NCBI GenBank assembly: GCA_965657495.1
Contig: CBFHPD010000089.1
Span: 1-10,032 of the forward strand
DNA: 10,032 nt
Direction: 5' to 3'
From: JALQTD01 sp965657495
GTDB lineage: Bacteria; Bacteroidota; Bacteroidia; Flavobacteriales_D; Sanyastnellaceae
The notes below the pieces were generated by a model. That model searched no databases. It was not told the origin of the DNA and saw only the letters and a list, made by a program, of their open reading frames with translations. Position 1 is the stretch's first letter. Every line of letters begins with the position of its first letter. This document shows positions 1-4,096 of the stretch, in pieces. A program made the position numbers and the translations under genes.

Positions 1-138
1 TTGCTGGATTTGAACGGACGGGTCGTGGCGGCGACGCGCGGGGGTGCCGGGCTGTGGATGCTGCCGGATTTGGCCCCCGGGATGTACGTGGTCCAAAGCG
101 GGGCTTTCCGTCAACTCCTTCACATTCAACACGATTAA
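1..138 (+). CDS. C-terminal end of a secreted protein with T9SS type A sorting domain (partial)
   Basis: Frame 1 is open from the window edge to a TAA at 136-138, giving 45 residues of the end of a protein whose start lies outside the window. The pattern LLDLNGRVVA, then about 13 residues later LPDLAPGMYVVQ, then a short tail LLHIQHD, is the classic second half of a Por secretion (type A) sorting domain: a 'D.nGr.v' strand, an 'L..G.Y.v' strand and a final hydrophobic strand. In this family the domain directs export across the outer membrane by the type IX system and is cleaved off or used for surface anchoring. The function of the cargo domain cannot be known from this fragment. The next gene starts one base after the stop on the same strand, so the two may share a transcript. 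Confidence 0.85.
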   Translation: MLDLNGRVVAATRGGAGLWMLPDLAPGMYVVQSGAFRQLLHIQHD

Positions 139-139
139 G

Positions 140-919
140 ATGGCCGATTCCATCCTCATCCAACAAGACGGCGCGGTGCGCACCCTCGTGCTCAACCGGC
201 CGGACGTGTTCAACAGCTTCGACCGCCACATGGGCAAGGCGTTCCAAGCCGCCCTCGACGACGCGGCCGCCGACCCCGGGGTGCGGTGCGTGGTCATCAC
301 AGGCGCCGGGCGGGCCTTTTGCGCGGGCCAAGACCTCAAGGAAGTGACCGCGCCCGATGCGCCCGACTTCCGCGTCATCGTCGAAGAGACGTACAACGAG
401 AGCGTGCGGCGGATCCGCGGCATGGAGAAGCCGGTCATCGCGGCGGTGCAAGGCGTGGCGGCAGGGGCCGGAGCGAACATCGCGCTCGCTTGCGACCTGA
501 CGGTGGCGGCGCACGGCGTGAAGTTCATCCAGGCCTTCTCGAAGATCGGGCTCATCCCGGACAGCGGCGGAACGTGGATGCTGCCCCGGCTCATCGGGCA
601 GCAGCGCGCCACGGCCCTCGCCTTCCTCGGCAAGCCTGTCGAGGCGCAGGAGGCCGAGGCGATGGGGATGATCTACAAGGCCGTGGCGGTGGAGGAGTTC
701 GAAGGGTTTGTGGCCGGGCTCGCGGGGCAGCTCGCGGCGATGCCGACCCGGGGGCTGGGGCTGACGAAAAAGGCGTTCAACGCGGGGTGGGAAGCGGGCC
801 TGTCGGGCCATTTGACCACGGAGCGCGACCTGCAAATCGAGGCGTCCGAGACGGCGGACTACGCGGAGGGGGTGGCGGCTTTCCTCGAAAAGCGGCAGCC
901 AGAATTCAAGGGGGCGTGA
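140..919 (+). CDS. paaG: PaaG-type enoyl-CoA hydratase/isomerase (crotonase family)
   Basis: The protein has 259 residues, the usual length of the family. It follows the crotonase fold: LNRPDVFNSF (19-28), the oxyanion-hole segment AGRAFCAGQDL (56-66), KPVIAAVQGVAAGAGANIAL (97-116), and FSKIGLIPDSGGTWMLPR (133-150). The two glutamates used by classical hydratases align with Asn113 and Phe133, while an Asp is present at 141. This is the PaaG pattern (ring 1,2-epoxyphenylacetyl-CoA isomerase or related delta3-delta2 isomerases). The tail ERD.Q...DYAEGVAAFLEKRQPEF also matches PaaG. PaaG acts on ring-opening intermediates of phenylacetyl-CoA breakdown in the cytoplasm, but no other paa gene is visible, so the substrate here is inferred. 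An in-frame ATG at 44 exists, but it would overlap the upstream sorting domain and adds non-homologous residues. The ATG at 140 starts the conserved part and is preferred. No Shine-Dalgarno is seen. Confidence 0.82.
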   Translation: MADSILIQQDGAVRTLVLNRPDVFNSFDRHMGKAFQAALDDAAADPGVRCVVITGAGRAFCAGQDLKEVTAPDAPDFRVIVEETYNESVRRIRGMEKPVIAAVQGVAAGAGANIALACDLTVAAHGVKFIQAFSKIGLIPDSGGTWMLPRLIGQQRATALAFLGKPVEAQEAEAMGMIYKAVAVEEFEGFVAGLAGQLAAMPTRGLGLTKKAFNAGWEAGLSGHLTTERDLQIEASETADYAEGVAAFLEKRQPEFKGA

Positions 920-1203
920 TGGGCGCGGGCTGGACGGCGGTGGGCGACGCCTTGCCCGAGGACGACCAGCGGGTGCTGGCCTATGTGCCGGGGAACCGGG
1001 TATTTTTGCCGGGGAAGGACTTGGAATTTGAGGAGCGGGAGGTGCTGGTCCTCAGGTTTTGCAAGGACTTTTACGCGGGGAATGCCGAGAAGGCCGCCAA
1101 GCACGGGGTGCACTTTTGGAGCGGGGAAGGGAACAGCAACCATTTTTTCAAGGACGTGACGCATTGGCGGCCGATGCCGGAGCCGCCGGTTGCTCAGGGC
1201 TGA
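919..1203 (+). CDS. DUF551 domain protein
   Basis: This small 94-residue protein begins inside the stop of the preceding gene (TGATG, sharing base 919), which suggests translational coupling. It has the DUF551 hallmarks: GWTAVGDALPEDDQRVLAYV near the N-terminus (4-23), and the ending VTHWRPMPEPP (80-90), where the invariant H-W-x-P-x-P-x-P is clear. The middle is charged, with FxKDFYAGNA and HFWSGEGN. No signal peptide or membrane segment is seen, so it is probably cytoplasmic. DUF551 proteins are often found in phages as well as chromosomes, and their function is unknown; nothing else here looks like phage. The last ten bases overlap the 3' end of rsmE on the other strand. The family call is confident, but no function is claimed. 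Confidence 0.8.
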   Translation: MGAGWTAVGDALPEDDQRVLAYVPGNRVFLPGKDLEFEEREVLVLRFCKDFYAGNAEKAAKHGVHFWSGEGNSNHFFKDVTHWRPMPEPPVAQG

Positions 1204-1205
1204 GC
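1192..1205. repeat. Short palindrome covering both convergent stop codons
   Basis: The 14-base palindrome GCTCAGGGCTGAGC contains the TGA of the DUF551 gene (1201-1203) and, in its left arm, the complement of the rsmE TGA (1194-1196). On the plus strand the stem could extend with two G-U pairs and one G-C pair. No T-run follows on either side, so it is at best a weak hairpin and not a clear intrinsic terminator. Confidence 0.4.
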
Positions 1206-1910
1206 GGCGAGGTGGAAGCTGTGGACGGCGGCGATGGCTGCGGTTTCCGTGCGGAGCCGGTTGTCGCCGAGATGGACTTCGCGGGCGCCGCGGGCGAGGG
1301 CGGCGTCGATTTCGGCGGGGGTGAAATCGCCTTCAGGGCCGATGGCGACCCAGGCCCCAGCTGGCGTGTCCGCTGCAGCGCGCAGGAGGTGCGGCTTGCC
1401 GGCTTCAGACCGCGCGGGGAGGCAGTGGGCCAGGAAGCCGGGCAGGTCGCTGAGGGCCGTCAAGGCTTCGTCGAGCGGCATGAGCGGCTGGAGCGTCGGC
1501 AGCCACGTTTGCTGGCTCTGCTTGAGCGCGGCCACGAGGATGCGCATCCAGCGGTCGGGCTTTTCCCGCGTGCGCTCTGAGCGCTCGGTGATGACGGGCC
1601 AAATCCCCTGCACCCCCAACTCCATGGCCTTCTCCAACATCCACTCGAACCGGTCCGTGGCCTTCGTCGGCGCCACCACGAGGTGGAGCGGCCGGGCGGC
1701 GGGCGGATCGGTGCGGAGAAGGGCGGTTTGGATGAGGCAGGTGCGCTTGTCGATTTGGCCGATGATGCCCTTGTACAAGCGGCCCTGCCCGTCTGTCAGG
1801 CCGCACGCGTCCCCCTCGCGGGCGCGCAAGACCTTCACCACGTGGCGGGTCTCGTCCGCATCGAGCGCGTGGACGGGCTCGCCGATCTCGGGGGCGTAGA
1901 AAAACCGCAT
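1194..1910 (-). CDS. rsmE: 16S rRNA (uracil1498-N3)-methyltransferase RsmE
   Basis: The 238-residue protein is typical of RsmE. The family methylates U1498 of 16S rRNA in the 30S subunit using S-adenosylmethionine. The N-terminal PUA-like domain starts MRFFYAPEIG and contains TRHVVKVLR (21-29), the conserved 'H...VLR' signature. The C-terminal SPOUT (trefoil-knot) domain carries LHLVVAPTKATDRFEWMLEKAMELGV (split at 76-100), the SAM-binding loop GPEGDFTPAEI (191-201), and LGDNRLRTETAA (214-225), which corresponds to the usual 'LG.rILRTETA'. An ATG 60 bases upstream would add 20 residues with no family match and would read through the terminator hairpin; the ATG at 1910 begins the conserved MRFFY. 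The gene lies 63 bases downstream of pckA on the same strand but behind a strong terminator, so it probably has its own promoter. Confidence 0.95.
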   Translation of the reverse strand: MRFFYAPEIGEPVHALDADETRHVVKVLRAREGDACGLTDGQGRLYKGIIGQIDKRTCLIQTALLRTDPPAARPLHLVVAPTKATDRFEWMLEKAMELGVQGIWPVITERSERTREKPDRWMRILVAALKQSQQTWLPTLQPLMPLDEALTALSDLPGFLAHCLPARSEAGKPHLLRAAADTPAGAWVAIGPEGDFTPAEIDAALARGAREVHLGDNRLRTETAAIAAVHSFHLAAQP

Positions 1911-1914
1911 GGCG

Positions 1915-1922
1915 CGAAAATA
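1915..1922 (-). promoter_or_regulatory. Possible -7 box for rsmE (TATTTTCG)
   Basis: On the minus strand TATTTTCG differs by one base from the Bacteroidota -7 consensus TAnnTTTG and ends four bases before the rsmE ATG, which would give an almost leaderless mRNA. It is the same DNA as the U-tract of the pckA terminator. No convincing -33 TTTG is seen. Weak on its own; supported by the need for a promoter after the terminator. Confidence 0.35.
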
Positions 1923-1951
1923 AGCGGGGCGGACCGAATCCGGCCCGCCCC
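1916..1951 (-). terminator. Intrinsic terminator of pckA
   Basis: Read on the minus strand, 22 bases after the pckA stop, a GC-rich hairpin (1951 to 1926) has an 11-pair stem: GGGGCGG pairs with CCGCCCC, followed by one G-U pair and three G-C/C-G pairs, around the tetraloop GATT. It is followed by GCTTATTTT, a good U-tract. This is a textbook rho-independent terminator. It lies immediately upstream of the rsmE start. Confidence 0.85.
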
Positions 1952-1973
1952 ACTGCATTTCGTCGCACACGGC

Positions 1974-3575
1974 TTACACCGCCGGCGCCGCTTCAAGGAT
2001 GGCCGCCGAGGCCATTTCTTCGAACGGCTTGAAGTTATTCGCGAACAACCCGGCGAGGTGCGCCGCTGCGGCATCGTACGCCGCCTTGTCCGCCCAGGCA
2101 TCGCGCGGGTTCATCAACTCGCTCGGCACCCCGGGACACGCCTTCGGAAACTGCAATCCGAAGGTGCTGTCTGTGTGCTGTTCGACCCCGTCGAGCTCCC
2201 CGCGCATCGCGGCCCCGATCATCGCCCGGGTGTACTTCAACTTCATGCGGGAGCCCACGCCGTAACCGCCGCCGGACCAGCCGGTGTTGACGAGCCAAAT
2301 CCGCACCTCGTGCGCCTCCATCCGCTCGCCCAGCATTTCCGCATACCGCGTCGGGTGCAGCGGCATGAACGGCGCCCCGAAGCACGCACTGAACGTGGCC
2401 GTGGGTTCGGTGATGCCGACCTCCGTGCCCGCCACCTTCGCGGTGTACCCGCTCAAGAAGTGGTACATCGCTTGCCCCTTGTCGAGCCGGCTGATGGGCG
2501 GCAACACGCCGAAGGCATCGCAGGTGAGGAAGAACACGTCCTTCGGGTGGTTGCCCTGGCCGCTCGGCACCGCCCCGGGAATGTGGTCGATGGGGTACGA
2601 AACGCGCGTGTTCTCGGTCCGATCCGCATCCGCATAATTCGGCGTCACGTCATCCGCCTCGAACCCGATGTTTTCGAGCATCGCGCCGAATTGAATGGCT
2701 TGGTGGATCTGCGGCTCCTTCTCCGGACTCAGGTCGATGGTCTTTGCGTAGCACCCGCCTTCCATGTTGAAGACGCCGTTGTCGCCCCAGCCGTGCTCGT
2801 CATCGCCGATGAGGAACCGATCTGGATCACTGCTCAAGGTGGTCTTGCCCGTGCCGGACAACCCGAAGAACACCGCAGCATTGCCGTCGGCGTCTTGGTT
2901 CGCCGAACAGTGCATCGGGAACACGCTGTGCACCGTGGGCAACACGAAGTTCATGACGGAGAACATCCCTTTCTTGATCTCGCCCGTGTAGGCAGAACCC
3001 GCGATGAGTATGGTTTTGCGCGTGAAGTCGATGGCGCTCACGTTGGCCTGCCGCACGCCGTGGCGCTCGGGATCCGCCTCGAAACTGGGCGCGCAGATGA
3101 TGTGCCAGTCCAATTCGGGCACCAGCACCTCGCGTTCTTCGAGCCGCACAAACATGTTGCTCACGAACAGGTTGGCCCACGACTTCTCGGTCACGACTCG
3201 TACCCGCAACTGGGTCGCTTCATCGGCGCCCACCGCTGCATCGCGCACGAACACCGTCTTGCCCTCCAAAAACGCGACCATGTCGGCGTGGAGTTGGGCA
3301 AAGTGCTCGGGGCTGAGGGGTTGGTTGATGGCCCCCCAATCGACCTCGCGATGGGTCGCCGCGTCATCGACGATGAAGCGGTCTTTGGGCGACCGGCCCG
3401 TGAAGGTGCCGGTGTCGACCGCGATGGCGCCGGTGTTGGTGAGGACTCCTTCACCGCGAAGGAGGGTTTGCACGACCAATTTGGCCGGTGGAAGGTTCCA
3501 GTGGGCGCGTGCCACGCCTTCCAGTCCGATGGCCTCCAAGGAGGGCTCGAACGGTGTGTTTCCAACATGTTTCAT
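1974..3575 (-). CDS. pckA: Phosphoenolpyruvate carboxykinase (ATP)
   Basis: The 533-residue protein has the length and all signatures of ATP-dependent PEP carboxykinase. The enzyme converts oxaloacetate plus ATP to phosphoenolpyruvate plus CO2 plus ADP in the cytoplasm, the first committed step of gluconeogenesis; it can run in reverse in some bacteria. Visible motifs are TGRSPKDRFIVD (59-70, substrate-binding Arg), SAYTGEIKKGMFS (204-216, with the metal/substrate Lys pair), the kinase-1a P-loop GLSGTGKTTLSSD (238-250), RFLIGDDEHGWG (253-264, metal-binding Asp), and GITEPTATFSACFGAPF (starting near 377). The C-terminus NPRDAW.DK..YD..A..LA..F..NF is also typical. The GTP-type lineage lacks this arrangement. 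The start at 3575 follows from the conserved N-terminus and the -7 box just upstream. A clear terminator follows at the 3' end. The DUF423 gene lies 42 bases upstream on the same strand. Confidence 0.98.
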   Translation of the reverse strand: MKHVGNTPFEPSLEAIGLEGVARAHWNLPPAKLVVQTLLRGEGVLTNTGAIAVDTGTFTGRSPKDRFIVDDAATHREVDWGAINQPLSPEHFAQLHADMVAFLEGKTVFVRDAAVGADEATQLRVRVVTEKSWANLFVSNMFVRLEEREVLVPELDWHIICAPSFEADPERHGVRQANVSAIDFTRKTILIAGSAYTGEIKKGMFSVMNFVLPTVHSVFPMHCSANQDADGNAAVFFGLSGTGKTTLSSDPDRFLIGDDEHGWGDNGVFNMEGGCYAKTIDLSPEKEPQIHQAIQFGAMLENIGFEADDVTPNYADADRTENTRVSYPIDHIPGAVPSGQGNHPKDVFFLTCDAFGVLPPISRLDKGQAMYHFLSGYTAKVAGTEVGITEPTATFSACFGAPFMPLHPTRYAEMLGERMEAHEVRIWLVNTGWSGGGYGVGSRMKLKYTRAMIGAAMRGELDGVEQHTDSTFGLQFPKACPGVPSELMNPRDAWADKAAYDAAAAHLAGLFANNFKPFEEMASAAILEAAPAV

Positions 3576-3603
3576 AGAGAACTGTTCATTGCATTTCCCG
3601 ATA

Positions 3604-3611
3604 CAAAGGTA
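3604..3611 (-). promoter_or_regulatory. Probable -7 box for pckA (TACCTTTG)
   Basis: The minus-strand octamer TACCTTTG matches the Bacteroidota -7 consensus TAnnTTTG exactly. It sits just after the DUF423 stop codon and predicts a transcription start near 3597, with a leader of about 20-25 bases. A -33 TTTG is not evident in the upstream bases, which lie inside the DUF423 coding end. The leader carries two tiny open frames, noted in the findings. Confidence 0.55.
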
Positions 3612-3617
3612 CGAAGG

Positions 3618-4016
3618 TCAGGTGTGCGGTCGTGTGGGGGCGGACAGGATTTGGCCCGCGGCCCAAATCCAAGCCACGATCAACAAAGTGCCCCCGTACG
3701 GAATGATCGCGCCCAACGGCGAATCGGGCACCACGCCCTTCACGAGCAACCCGCCCGCAAAGCCCAGCAAGCCCAAATTCATCAGCCGCTCCGGCCACAC
3801 GCCCCCGCGCAACGGCCCCGCCGCGCGCAACGCCGAAAGCGCCACCAGCCCCACGCCCATCCCCGCGGCATAACGCCCTGCCAGCGCCCAGCGCTCCGCC
3901 CCCTCCGCCAGGCCGCGGGCCTCCAAGATGTGCACGCCCACCGCGCCCACCGCGATTCCCATAGCCACCCACACCGCACCAAGTGCCGGCCAAAACCGCT
4001 CATTTCGTTGCGTCAT
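3618..4016 (-). CDS. DUF423 family small inner-membrane protein
   Basis: The 132-residue protein is mostly hydrophobic, with about four membrane segments at roughly 9-28, 46-64, 77-93 and 102-122. It matches DUF423 (the YgdD/YwdK-like family): a first helix ending GAVGVH (in place of the usual GAFGAH), a second helix preceded by W..A.RY..G....L..L, then LLGFAGGLLVKG, and SPLGAIIPYGGTLLIVAWIW (99-118), corresponding to the family's 'tPlGg...i.GW' ending. The function of the family is not established. The open frame extends upstream to 4163, but residues before MTQRNERF are unlike the family and would overlap the start of the divergent FG-GAP gene, so 4016 is chosen. It is followed 42 bases later by pckA on the same strand with no terminator between, so some read-through into pckA is likely. 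Confidence 0.82.
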   Translation of the reverse strand: MTQRNERFWPALGAVWVAMGIAVGAVGVHILEARGLAEGAERWALAGRYAAGMGVGLVALSALRAAGPLRGGVWPERLMNLGLLGFAGGLLVKGVVPDSPLGAIIPYGGTLLIVAWIWAAGQILSAPTRPHT

Positions 4017-4021
4017 GCAAG

Positions 4022-4029
4022 CAAAGGTA
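4022..4029 (-). promoter_or_regulatory. Probable -7 box for the DUF423 gene (TACCTTTG)
   Basis: TACCTTTG on the minus strand is the same octamer as the pckA box and an exact match to TAnnTTTG. It ends only five bases before the ATG (4016), so transcription would start at or next to the start codon and the mRNA would be leaderless. The 80-base region 4017-4096 separates this gene from the divergent FG-GAP gene and holds no other clear signal; upstream of the FG-GAP ATG there is only a poor match (CATCTTTCGG). Confidence 0.5.
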
Positions 4030-4096
4030 ACCGGCTCTTTCGCGAATCTTCCTGACCGAGCGCGCTCCTTATCCACGGGATTTCCCCATCTTTCGG

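Noticed and set aside
286..918. Upstream extension of the DUF551 frame inside paaG
   Set aside because: The translated extension is Arg/Gly-rich shadow sequence; DUF551 homology begins right after the ATG at 919.
1683..4055. A 790-codon open frame on the plus strand
   Set aside because: It runs antisense to rsmE, pckA and the DUF423 gene, which have clear family motifs. The product is rich in His, Arg, Gly and Ala with no recognisable domain, as expected for a shadow frame in GC-rich DNA.
4084..4096. Possible -7 box directly before the FG-GAP start (CATCTTTCGG)
   Set aside because: Two or more mismatches to TAnnTTTG and only one base from the ATG; not strong enough to list as a promoter.
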